Translations under genes and position numbers: made by a program
The notes under the pieces: model-generated
Database searches by the model: none
Seen by the model: only the letters and a program-made list of their open reading frames with translations
Told to the model about the DNA's origin: nothing
Shown: piece after piece, positions 1-5,379 of the stretch
How the letters are laid out: each line of letters starts with the position of its first letter
Numbering within the stretch: the first letter of the stretch is position 1
From: Burkholderiales bacterium
GTDB lineage: Bacteria; Pseudomonadota; Gammaproteobacteria; Burkholderiales; Casimicrobiaceae
Direction of reading: 5' to 3'
NCBI GenBank assembly: GCA_025935435.1
Contig: JAICVH010000199.1
Location: forward strand, 1 to 5,475
DNA: 5,475 bases

Positions 1-15
1 CTTCTCGACGAGCAT
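1..15 (-). CDS. Possible 5' end of tolR, cut by the window edge
   Basis: An ATG at 15-13 overlaps the tolQ stop codon in a TGATG arrangement and opens a frame (M-L-V-E-K) that runs off the window. TolR normally follows TolQ directly in proteobacteria, which is the only reason to suggest it. Five codons cannot identify a protein, and the true tolR start may lie outside the window. Confidence 0.25.
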
Positions 16-686
16 CAGTGGATCTGCCGCTGCAGGATGTTCGAGAGCTCTTCCATGAATGAATCGAAGCGGATCGAGAGCCGGTTCACGTCACCCGCAA
101 AATGGTTGTACGCGACCACCGCGGGTATCGCCGCGAACAGGCCAATCGCCGTGGCAATCAGCGCCTCGGCGATGCCTGGCGCGACGTTGGCGAGCGTCGC
201 CTGACTGACGTTGGCGAGACCGCGAAACGCGTTCATGATTCCCCACACCGTGCCGAACAGGCCGATGTAGGGCGACACCGACCCGACGGTGGCGAGCCCG
301 GCGAGATGCGCTTCGATCGCGTCGATTTCGCGCTGGTAAGCGGCGCGCATCGCACGCCGCGCCGCGTCGAGCGTCACCGCCGAAGGGCTGCCCTGTTTGC
401 GGTGCTTCGAGTATTCACGGAAACCGGCGCTGAAGATGTGTCCGAGCCCGCCACCGACGCGCGCCTGCCCCGCCTGCCGGTACAGCGTTTCGAGATTGCC
501 GCCCTGCCAGAAGTCATCCTCGAACGCATCGGTTTCGCGTAGCGTTCGGCGCAGCTGGAACATCTTGAGAAAGATCTGCCACCACGACCACAGTGACAGC
601 AGCGCAAGCAGCGCGATGATCGCCTGCACGACGACCGACGCGTGGACGATCAAGGTCAGGAACGACAGGTCGGTATGGACGTTCAC
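15..686 (-). CDS. tolQ: TolQ, inner-membrane proton-channel subunit of the Tol-Pal system
   Basis: TolQ belongs to the MotA/TolQ/ExbB family. With TolR it forms the inner-membrane motor that uses the proton gradient to energise TolA, keeping the outer membrane constricted at division. The product has 223 residues (E. coli about 230). It shows three hydrophobic segments, at about 12-37, 130-154 and 168-193, with a long cytoplasmic loop between the first two. The family block SVSPYIGLFGTVWGIMNAF lies at 136-154, and APGIAEALIATAIGLFAAIP at 169-188. T146 and T179 correspond to the pore threonines T145 and T178 of E. coli TolQ. The start is a GTG, chosen because no ATG precedes the first membrane helix in frame; only a weak AGG lies 11 bases upstream. 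The gene follows ruvB by 68 bases, without the ybgC often found before tolQ. Identity is secure; the exact start is less so. Confidence 0.96.
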   Translation of the reverse strand: MNVHTDLSFLTLIVHASVVVQAIIALLALLSLWSWWQIFLKMFQLRRTLRETDAFEDDFWQGGNLETLYRQAGQARVGGGLGHIFSAGFREYSKHRKQGSPSAVTLDAARRAMRAAYQREIDAIEAHLAGLATVGSVSPYIGLFGTVWGIMNAFRGLANVSQATLANVAPGIAEALIATAIGLFAAIPAVVAYNHFAGDVNRLSIRFDSFMEELSNILQRQIH

Positions 687-758
687 GCGTACGACTGCCT
701 GGCGAAGATCATCGGTGTTTTTTCATGCGTGCAACGTGCGACGCGTGGCAATGCTCAT
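683..758 (-). other. ruvB-tolQ gap tiled by three mini-frames with stop-start overlaps
   Basis: The gap holds three consecutive short frames, each joined to the next by a four-base stop-start overlap. The ruvB TGA overlaps an ATG at 758 (11 codons plus stop, ending 723). That TGA overlaps an ATG at 726 (MKKHR, ending 709), and that one overlaps an ATG at 712 (MIFARQSYA, ending 683). The last TGA overlaps the tolQ GTG. None of the frames has a visible Shine-Dalgarno sequence, so independent translation is doubtful. The tiling would let terminating ribosomes re-initiate stepwise toward tolQ, but it may be coincidence. No promoter or terminator was recognised here. Confidence 0.2.
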
Positions 759-1801
759 GCACCCGGAAACAGATCGGGGCCGGCGGCGGGCGTGGCCAGC
801 CCGAAATGACGATAGGCGAGCGCGGTGGCGATGCGTCCGCGCGACGTGCGCTGCAGGAAGCCCTGCTGGATCAGGTACGGTTCGAGGACGTCCTCGATCG
901 TGTCGCGTTCCTCGCCGATTGCCGCGGCGAGATTGTCGACACCGACCGGCCCACCGCCGAATTTGTCCAGCACCGTCGACAGCAGTTTGCGGTCCATGAC
1001 GTCGAGACCCGACGCGTCGACGTCGAGCATCGACAGCGCCTGATCGGCGACGGCGAGCGTCACGTCGCCGTTCGCACGCACTTCCGCATAGTCTCTCACG
1101 CGCCGCAACAGGCGATTGGCAATGCGCGGCGTTCCGCGCGAGCGACGCGCGATCTCGAGCGCGCCTTCGGGCTCGACCGCAATCGACAGCAACTGCGCCG
1201 AGCGCGTCACGATCCGCGTCAACTCGGCGGGTGTGTAGAACTCGAGCCGCGCGACGATGCCGAAGCGGTCGCGCAATGGATTCGTCAGCATGCCGGCGCG
1301 CGTCGTCGCTCCCACGAGCGTGAACGGCGGCAGGTCGATCTTCACGCTGCGCGCGGCCGGGCCTTCGCCGATCATGATGTCGATCTGGAAATCCTCGAGT
1401 GCCGGATAGAGGATTTCCTCGACGACCGGCGCGAGCCGATGAATTTCGTCGATGAACAGCACATCGCGGGGCTCGAGGTTCGTCAACAGCGCTGCGAGAT
1501 CGCCCTGCCGCTCGAGCACCGGGCCGGACGTCTGCCGGAGGTTGACGCCCAGTTCGTGCGCAAGGATGTGCGACAGCGTCGTCTTGCCGAGCCCGGGCGG
1601 GCCGAACAACAGGACATGGTCGAGCGCTTCGTTGCGGCGCTTCGTCGCCTCGATGAAGATCGCGAGCTGGTCGCGGATCTTTTCCTGCCCGATGTATTCG
1701 TCGAGGCGGCGTGGACGCAACGCCCGCTCGAGCACTTCCTCCTGCGTGCCCGCGCTGCCGCCCGCGACGATGCGCGTCAGCGTGTCGTTCTCGATCGCCA
1801 T
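755..1801 (-). CDS. ruvB: RuvB, Holliday-junction branch-migration ATPase
   Basis: RuvB is a hexameric AAA+ motor that pumps duplex DNA through the RuvA-bound Holliday junction, driving branch migration in recombination and fork repair in the cytoplasm. The product has 348 residues, a usual length. Walker A GPPGLGKT is at 67-74, Walker B LFIDEIH at 115-121 and sensor 1 GATTR at 164-168. The LRDRFG segment that carries the arginine finger is at about 176-181, and sensor 2 GTPRIANR at 223-230. The C-terminal winged-helix domain (about 270-335) holds GGGPVGVDNLAAAIGEERDT (282-301) and LEPYLIQQGFLQRT. The ATG start gives an N terminus of expected length, though no clear Shine-Dalgarno sequence precedes it. 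The gene lies 61 bases after ruvA. A 29-codon frame beginning at the ruvA stop overlaps its first codons out of frame, which could couple translation. Nothing is missing or broken. Confidence 0.98.
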   Translation of the reverse strand: MAIENDTLTRIVAGGSAGTQEEVLERALRPRRLDEYIGQEKIRDQLAIFIEATKRRNEALDHVLLFGPPGLGKTTLSHILAHELGVNLRQTSGPVLERQGDLAALLTNLEPRDVLFIDEIHRLAPVVEEILYPALEDFQIDIMIGEGPAARSVKIDLPPFTLVGATTRAGMLTNPLRDRFGIVARLEFYTPAELTRIVTRSAQLLSIAVEPEGALEIARRSRGTPRIANRLLRRVRDYAEVRANGDVTLAVADQALSMLDVDASGLDVMDRKLLSTVLDKFGGGPVGVDNLAAAIGEERDTIEDVLEPYLIQQGFLQRTSRGRIATALAYRHFGLATPAAGPDLFPGA

Positions 1802-1866
1802 CGGTTTGCTACGTGCGTGTATGCCGGCGTGCCATGCGCCGACCGTGCTGTGCTGTCGTCGTTCAT
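1777..1866 (-). other. 29-codon frame linking the ruvA stop to the ruvB start
   Basis: An ATG at 1866 overlaps the ruvA TGA (ATGA). It opens a frame, starting MNDDSTARSA, that crosses the ruvA-ruvB gap and stops at 1777, about 20 bases inside ruvB. A stop shortly downstream of a start is an arrangement compatible with translational coupling. No homology is recognised, no Shine-Dalgarno sequence precedes it, and the C-terminal part is simply ruvB read out of frame. A role as a protein is unlikely. Confidence 0.15.
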
Positions 1867-2444
1867 GCCTTCGCCAGCAGCTTCAACGATTGCTTGATGC
1901 CGTCCGCCACGGCAACGCCTTCGGGAAGCTGCCGCACGGCTGCGGACGCTTCGCGGTCGTTGTAGCCGAGCGCAAGCAGCGCATTCATGATGTCCGACAT
2001 CGCGGGTGGTGCGCGGTTGACGCCGACCGCCTGCGTGACGTCGGTTCCGAACTTGTCCTTCAGCTCGAGGAGCAGCCGCTCGGCGGTTTTCTTGCCGATG
2101 CCCGGGACGCGGGTCAGCCGGCCGGCCTCCTGCGCGGCGATCGCCTGCGCAAGTTCGGCGACCGACAACCCCGACAGCACCGACAGCGCGATCTTCGCGC
2201 CGATGCCATTGACCTTGAGCAACTGGCGGAATGCGCGCCGTTCGTTGTCCGAGCCGAACCCGTAAAGCAGATGCGCATCCTCGCGCACGACGAGATGCGT
2301 GAACAACGTCACGCGTTCGCCGTTCGGGGGCAGGTTGTAGAAGGTGCTCATCGGGACGTCGACTTCGTACGCGACGCCCTGCACGTCGAGCAGCAGTTGC
2401 GGCGGATTCTTTTCGAGCAGAATGCCGGAGAGGCGTCCGATCAT
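1863..2444 (-). CDS. ruvA: RuvA, Holliday-junction-binding subunit
   Basis: RuvA tetramers bind the four-way junction, hold it in an open square form and recruit RuvB. The product has 193 residues, close to the usual 190-205. Domain I, an OB-like fold, covers about 1-63 and starts MIGRLSGILLEK. E55 and D56 match the acidic pin residues at the same numbers in E. coli RuvA. Domain II has two helix-hairpin-helix motifs, VNGIGAKIAL at 78-87 and VPGIGKKTAERL at 113-124. After a short linker, domain III (about 148-193, with MNALLALGYND) is the RuvB-contacting part. The ATG at 2444 is fixed by this conserved N terminus. It overlaps the TGA of a 19-codon frame that spans the whole gap from ruvC, and no strong Shine-Dalgarno sequence was seen, so initiation may depend on upstream translation. 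Confidence 0.98.
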   Translation of the reverse strand: MIGRLSGILLEKNPPQLLLDVQGVAYEVDVPMSTFYNLPPNGERVTLFTHLVVREDAHLLYGFGSDNERRAFRQLLKVNGIGAKIALSVLSGLSVAELAQAIAAQEAGRLTRVPGIGKKTAERLLLELKDKFGTDVTQAVGVNRAPPAMSDIMNALLALGYNDREASAAVRQLPEGVAVADGIKQSLKLLAKA

Positions 2445-2500
2445 GATGCACAGATCACGGCGCCGCGATTATCGCATGCGCAATGCGCGAACGATGTCAC
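2441..2500 (-). other. 19-codon frame that exactly fills the ruvC-ruvA gap
   Basis: A GTG at 2500 overlaps the ruvC TGA (GTGA) and opens a frame beginning V/M-T-S-F-A-H. Its own TGA at 2441 overlaps the ruvA ATG (ATGA). The 52-base gap is therefore one uninterrupted open frame joined at both ends by stop-start overlaps. It has no recognised relatives and no clear Shine-Dalgarno sequence. It could serve as a translational link from ruvC to ruvA, or it could be chance in GC-rich DNA where few stops occur. Confidence 0.2.
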
Positions 2501-3024
2501 GTGACGAGCAGGCGTCCCGAACGAACGCGATAGCCGTTCCGCGCGAGCGCACCGATGCCGGTCGCTGCATGGGCATGACAGATCGCTGCCGCAAGCGCGT
2601 CGGCTGCGTCGGCGGCGGGGATGCCCGGCAATGCGAGCAGACGACGCACCATCTCCTGCACCTGCGGCTTTTGGGCGCGACCTGCCCCGACGACCGCCTG
2701 CTTTACCTGGCCGGCGGTGTACTCGGTGACCGGCAGGCCGGCGAGCACCGCTGCGGCAATCGCGGCGCCGCGCGCCTGCCCGAGCAGCAGCGTCGTATTC
2801 GGATTGACGTTGACGAACACTTTCTCGACCGCGACCTCGGTCGGACGCTCCTCGGCGATGACGAACGCGAGGTCGCGGACGATTACACCGAGGCGAATCG
2901 GCAGGCTGCTGCCGGTCGCGCGGATGCACCCGCTGTTCACGTAGCAAAGCTCGCTCCCTCGCGCCTCGAGGATTCCGAATCCGGTGACGCGCAATCCTGG
3001 GTCGATGCCGAGGATGCGCCGCAT
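2497..3024 (-). CDS. ruvC: RuvC, Holliday-junction resolvase
   Basis: RuvC is a dimeric, metal-dependent endonuclease of the RNase H-like fold that cuts opposing strands of the Holliday junction held by RuvAB. The product has 175 residues (E. coli 173). The opening MRRILGIDPGLRVTGFGIL is diagnostic. The four acidic catalytic residues can be read as D8, E67 (in VAVEKVF), D139 and D142 (in PAADAADALA), each one position beyond D7, E66, D138 and D141 of E. coli. The block NPNTTLLLGQARGAA (75-89) is the expected conserved region. The ATG lies only five bases after the yebC stop. A GAGG at 3035-3038, inside the end of yebC, can act as its ribosome binding site, so yebC and ruvC are very likely cotranscribed and translationally linked. 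Confidence 0.98.
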   Translation of the reverse strand: MRRILGIDPGLRVTGFGILEARGSELCYVNSGCIRATGSSLPIRLGVIVRDLAFVIAEERPTEVAVEKVFVNVNPNTTLLLGQARGAAIAAAVLAGLPVTEYTAGQVKQAVVGAGRAQKPQVQEMVRRLLALPGIPAADAADALAAAICHAHAATGIGALARNGYRVRSGRLLVT

Positions 3025-3029
3025 CGCGG

Positions 3030-3758
3030 TCAGGCCTCGTCGATCACGGCTGACGTGTAGACATCCTGCACGTCGTCGATCGATTCGAGCGCTTCGAGAA
3101 GTTTCTGCATCCGCTGTGCGTCTTCGCCCTGCATCTCGACTTCGGACAACGGCTTCATCGTCACTTCCGCAAGTTCGGGTTTGAGACCCCGGCGCGCGAG
3201 CGCGTCCTTGACGGCGATGAAATCGTTCGGCCCGGTGATCACTTCGATGCTGCCGTCGTCGTGCGTGACGACGTCCTCCGCTCCCGCGTCGATCGCCGCC
3301 TCGATCAGCGTGTCCTCATCGATGCCGGGTGCGAATACGATCTGTCCGCAATGTCGAAACAGGTACGCGACCGACCCGTCCGTGCCTAGATTCCCGCCGT
3401 ACTTGGAAAACGCGTGGCGAACGTCGGCGACGGTGCGGGTGCGGTTATCGGTCATGCAATCGACGATGACGGCCGCGCCGTGGATCCCGTAGCCTTCGTA
3501 GCGCACCTCCTCGTAATGCACGCCTTCCAGGCCACCGGTACCACGCTTGATCGCGCGCTCGATCGTGTCCTTCGGCATGTTCTGGTCGGTGGCCTTGTCC
3601 ATCGCCAGGCGCAACCGCGGATTGGCGCCCGGGTCGCCGCCGCCCAGACGCGAGGCGACGGTGATTTCCTTGATCAGCCGCGTGAACATCTTGCCGCGCT
3701 TGGCGTCCGCGGCAGCCTTCTTGTGCTTGATGTTCGCCCACTTGCTGTGGCCCGCCAT
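3030..3758 (-). CDS. yebC: YebC/PmpR/TACO1-family protein
   Basis: The family was long annotated as a transcriptional regulator (PmpR of Pseudomonas, YebC). More recent work on bacterial members and on mitochondrial TACO1 links it to translation of difficult stretches such as consecutive prolines, so the function here should not be called a DNA regulator with certainty. The product has 242 residues (E. coli 246). It opens with the family signature MAGHSKWANIKHKKAAADAK, then KMFTRLIKEI and ARLGGGDP-like and NMPKDTIERAIKRG motifs. The YEGYGIHGAAVIVDCMTDNR block sits near 90-110 and SVAYLFRHCGQIVF near 130. The acidic C-terminal part (VEMQGEDAQRMQKLLEALES) is typical. The start is set by the signature; the ribosome binding site is poor. 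A TATAAT box lies 34 bases upstream of the start. It is followed by ruvC after five bases, the common proteobacterial arrangement. Confidence 0.97.
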   Translation of the reverse strand: MAGHSKWANIKHKKAAADAKRGKMFTRLIKEITVASRLGGGDPGANPRLRLAMDKATDQNMPKDTIERAIKRGTGGLEGVHYEEVRYEGYGIHGAAVIVDCMTDNRTRTVADVRHAFSKYGGNLGTDGSVAYLFRHCGQIVFAPGIDEDTLIEAAIDAGAEDVVTHDDGSIEVITGPNDFIAVKDALARRGLKPELAEVTMKPLSEVEMQGEDAQRMQKLLEALESIDDVQDVYTSAVIDEA

Positions 3759-3791
3759 GGTCGTGCAGAAAACGCTTCAATGCGATGCCCG

Positions 3792-3797
3792 ATTATA
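3792..3797 (-). promoter_or_regulatory. Candidate sigma70 -10 box in front of yebC-ruvCAB
   Basis: The minus strand reads TATAAT, a perfect -10 hexamer, in the 73-base gap between the LON gene and yebC. This is one of the few AT-rich spots in the window. The hexamer 17 bases upstream (GTCATC) is a poor -35, and there is no TGn extension. A start about seven bases downstream would give a leader of roughly 27 bases to the yebC ATG. The box may allow yebC-ruvCAB to be transcribed apart from ubiX and the LON gene. Evidence is limited to one hexamer and its position. Confidence 0.45.
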
Positions 3798-3831
3798 AGA
3801 GCTTGACGAGCAGCGATGACGATGCGCAAGG

Positions 3832-4452
3832 TCAAACGATGCCCTGCCGCTCGAGAAACTGCTTCAACGCCGCGAGTCGCACGTTGGCATCGTTCACCTC
3901 GAGCATCCGCTGCTTGATTGACAGCGGCAGCGGCAGCAATTCGGCGAGTCGGTATCCGACCCACGACGCGTCGTCGTAATGGACGTCGCTGGGGAAATTC
4001 TGCGCACCAAGCCGTGCGGCGATCAGCTCCAGGACACGCACAAGCGGGGCGTGCTCGTCGGACAGCGCGTGATGCGGCTCGTCGGCAATCGAAGTCACCG
4101 TACCGATGACGAGGCCGGAAGCATCGACAGCGTGCGCGCGCACCTGGAACCGGCCGAGTCCCTGCGTTTGCAGATGCAGGATTCCGAGTTGGGGCATGTC
4201 GAAGTTGGTGATGCGCGCGAGCGTGCCGATGTCGGCAAATTTCGGAGTCGCGCCGTCGGGCGTTGCTACTTCGTCGCCCTGCGTGATCAGGCAAACACCG
4301 AACGGTGCGTCGTCGCGCATGCACGCCTTGGTCATTTCGACGTACCGTTGCTCGAACACCTTGAGCGGCAGCAGGCCGCCGGGGAACAGCACGGTGCGAA
4401 GCGGAAACAGCGGCAATGACCGTGGCTCGCGGCCGCGGGACGCCGCGCTCAT
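3832..4452 (-). CDS. Stand-alone Lon substrate-binding-domain protein
   Basis: This is a LON N-terminal-domain protein (peptidase S16, Lon substrate-binding family) without the ATPase or the serine-lysine protease domains. The product has 206 residues. The start of the domain, SLPLFPLRTVLFPGGLLPLK, is at 12-31, followed by VFEQRYVEM, then GVCLI (52-56), the IGTLARITNF strand region (75-84) and GLGRFQV (98-104). The C-terminal part (about 125-206) is helical, with VGYRLAELLPLPLSIKQRML. Such proteins are widespread in proteobacteria. A role in recognising proteins or assisting proteolysis is inferred from the domain; no biochemical function is established for this one. The ATG at 4452 starts just before the domain. 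No clear Shine-Dalgarno sequence precedes it, but the stop of an eight-residue frame overlaps it (ATGA). It follows ubiX by 42 bases. Confidence 0.92.
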   Translation of the reverse strand: MSAASRGREPRSLPLFPLRTVLFPGGLLPLKVFEQRYVEMTKACMRDDAPFGVCLITQGDEVATPDGATPKFADIGTLARITNFDMPQLGILHLQTQGLGRFQVRAHAVDASGLVIGTVTSIADEPHHALSDEHAPLVRVLELIAARLGAQNFPSDVHYDDASWVGYRLAELLPLPLSIKQRMLEVNDANVRLAALKQFLERQGIV

Positions 4453-4475
4453 CGCGTGCGGACGTGCATTGACAT
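4449..4475 (-). other. 8-codon frame overlapping the LON gene start
   Basis: ATG at 4475 opens MSMHVRTR, whose TGA overlaps the LON-gene ATG (ATGA). An AGG lies four bases before the ATG, which is too close for a good ribosome binding site. The frame may help re-initiation at a gene that lacks its own Shine-Dalgarno sequence, or it may be incidental. Confidence 0.15.
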
Positions 4476-4494
4476 CGAACCTGAACGGGCCACG

Positions 4495-5124
4495 CTATCG
4501 CCCGGTCGGTGCGTCGCGCACATCGCCCCAGCGGGGGAGCAGCGCGTGCGATACGCCGAGATGATCCAGCACGCGCGCGACGACAAAGTCGATGATGTCG
4601 TCGATCGACTGCGGTCGCGTATAGAACCCGGGTGACGGCGGGAGGATCACCGCGCCTGCTCGCGCGAGCTTCAGCATGTTCTCGAGATGAATGGCCGACA
4701 GCGGTGTTTCGCGCGGAACGAGCACCAGTGGCTTGCGCTCTTTCAGCATGACGTCGGCGGCGCGCTCGATCAGGTTGTCCGCGAGGCCACCGGCGATCGC
4801 GCCGAGCGTGCCCATCGTGCAGGGGCAGATCGCCATGCCGTCGCCCGGATTCGATCCGGATGCCATCGGCGCGAGCCAGTCCTCGCGTGCATGGACGATC
4901 AGCCGGCCATCGGCTGCGCGATAGCGCTCGGCAAGCAGGCGCGTCGCTTCGCGCGGCTGCGTAGGCAACGTGAGATCGCATTCCTGGCGCGCAACCATCT
5001 GCGCCGCCGTCGAGTACACGAGGTCGACGACGACGTCGGCGGCAAGCAGGCATTCGAGCAGGCGCAAGCCGTAAGGCAGCCCGGAAGCGCCGGTGAAGGC
5101 GAGGGTGATCCTGCGCAGGCTCAT
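4495..5124 (-). CDS. ubiX: UbiX, flavin prenyltransferase
   Basis: UbiX joins a dimethylallyl group to reduced FMN, making prenylated FMN, the cofactor of the UbiD decarboxylase in ubiquinone synthesis. It acts in the cytosol as a dodecamer in known members. The product has 209 residues from the ATG at 5124. The FMN-binding start ITLAFTGASG is at 6-15, followed by SGSNPGDGMAICPCTMGTLG (89-108), ERAADVMLKERKPLVLVPRE (120-139) and HLENMLKL (146-153). E48, R121, K128, E139, Y168 and R184 sit one position before the P. aeruginosa UbiX active-site residues E49, R122, K129, E140, Y169 and R185. A longer frame reaches 5172, but its extra 16 residues are repeat-derived and unlike the family. The ATG used here overlaps the TGA of a 7-codon frame that has a strong ribosome binding site, so translation is probably coupled to that leader. 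It lies directly after the repeat array. Confidence 0.96.
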   Translation of the reverse strand: MSLRRITLAFTGASGLPYGLRLLECLLAADVVVDLVYSTAAQMVARQECDLTLPTQPREATRLLAERYRAADGRLIVHAREDWLAPMASGSNPGDGMAICPCTMGTLGAIAGGLADNLIERAADVMLKERKPLVLVPRETPLSAIHLENMLKLARAGAVILPPSPGFYTRPQSIDDIIDFVVARVLDHLGVSHALLPRWGDVRDAPTGR

Positions 5125-5144
5125 CGCTGGGCCGCCGCGCTCAT
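5121..5144 (-). CDS. 7-codon leader frame coupled to ubiX
   Basis: The frame reads MSAAAQR and stops in an ATGA overlap with the ubiX start. Its ATG is preceded at seven bases by GAGGAGG (5152-5158), the best Shine-Dalgarno sequence near ubiX. The ubiX ATG itself has only a GGCGG-like run. Its first five codons are identical to the first five of the adjacent repeat-unit frame; it then passes into the ubiX start. It looks like the truncated last unit of the array, now placed to deliver ribosomes to ubiX. A function for the peptide itself is not implied. Confidence 0.35.
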   Translation of the reverse strand: MSAAAQR

Positions 5145-5260
5145 CCCTCGGCCTCCTCAACGAGCATGACATGCGCGTATCGCGTGTCGGCCTCGACGGA
5201 ATCGCGCGGCGCCGCGCCCTTCGGGCCTCGCCTCGGCTGCGCCTCGGCCGCCGCGCTCAT
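5141..5260 (-). CDS. 39-residue open frame of repeat unit one
   Basis: The frame starts at an ATG with GAGGAGG seven bases upstream, begins MSAAAEAQPRRGPKGAAPRD and ends VEEAEG. Its TGA overlaps the ATG of the 7-codon leader, and its own ATG overlaps the TGA of the next unit's frame. The peptide is rich in Ala, Arg, Pro and Glu, with no membrane segment or known domain. The translation signals are good, yet the sequence between them looks like repeat DNA. Against the third unit, four residues differ and only one codon difference is silent, so no protein-level conservation is seen. Expression is possible; function is unknown. Confidence 0.3.
   Translation of the reverse strand: MSAAAEAQPRRGPKGAAPRDSVEADTRYAHVMLVEEAEG
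5152..5158 (-). promoter_or_regulatory. Strong Shine-Dalgarno sequence of the ubiX leader frame
   Basis: The minus strand reads GAGGAGG, seven bases before the ATG at 5144. The same heptamer at the same spacing recurs before the ATGs at 5260 (5268-5274) and 5379 (5387-5393). It lies 27 bases from the ubiX ATG, too far to serve that codon directly, which is why coupling through the 7-codon frame is proposed. Confidence 0.6.
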
Positions 5261-5379
5261 CCCTCGGCCTCCTCACCGTTCGGGGCTTGTGCAATAGCAC
5301 GTGTCGGCCTCGACGGAATCGCGCAGCGCCGCCCCCTTCGGGCCTCCGTTCGGCCTGCGGCCTCACGCGCTGTGCTCAT
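5257..5379 (-). CDS. 40-residue open frame of repeat unit two
   Basis: It starts MSTAREAAGR and ends NGEEAEG, with GAGGAGG seven bases before its ATG, and its ATG overlaps the TGA of unit three. Relative to unit one it has two extra bases in the first third and one extra base in the last third. The middle is therefore read in a different frame, while both ends return to the shared frame. The peptide is basic and contains one cysteine. No family is recognised. The unit appears older or rearranged compared with its neighbours. Confidence 0.25.
   Translation of the reverse strand: MSTAREAAGRTEARRGRRCAIPSRPTRAIAQAPNGEEAEG

Noticed and set aside
15..686. ExbB or MotA instead of TolQ
   Set aside because: The spacing and wording of the SVSPYIGLFGTVWGIMNAF block, the 223-residue length and the ruvB neighbour fit TolQ. 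ExbB would be expected near exbD or tonB.
709..726. Rho-independent terminator between ruvB and tolQ suggested by the run of six T on the plus strand
   Set aside because: On the transcribed minus strand it is an A run, and no GC stem precedes the T run on the plus strand.
725..1897. 390-codon open frame on the plus strand opposite ruvB
   Set aside because: It is antisense to a gene with complete AAA+ motifs, is Arg-rich and lacks any recognisable domain. It is a frame shadow typical of GC-rich DNA.
1452..2504. 350-codon open frame on the plus strand opposite ruvA and ruvB
   Set aside because: It covers parts of two real genes and their gap on the other strand, and its composition is that of a shadow frame.
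3674..5053. 459-codon minus-strand frame crossing yebC, LON and ubiX
   Set aside because: It overlaps three identified genes in another frame and is extremely rich in Arg and Ala, with no motif.
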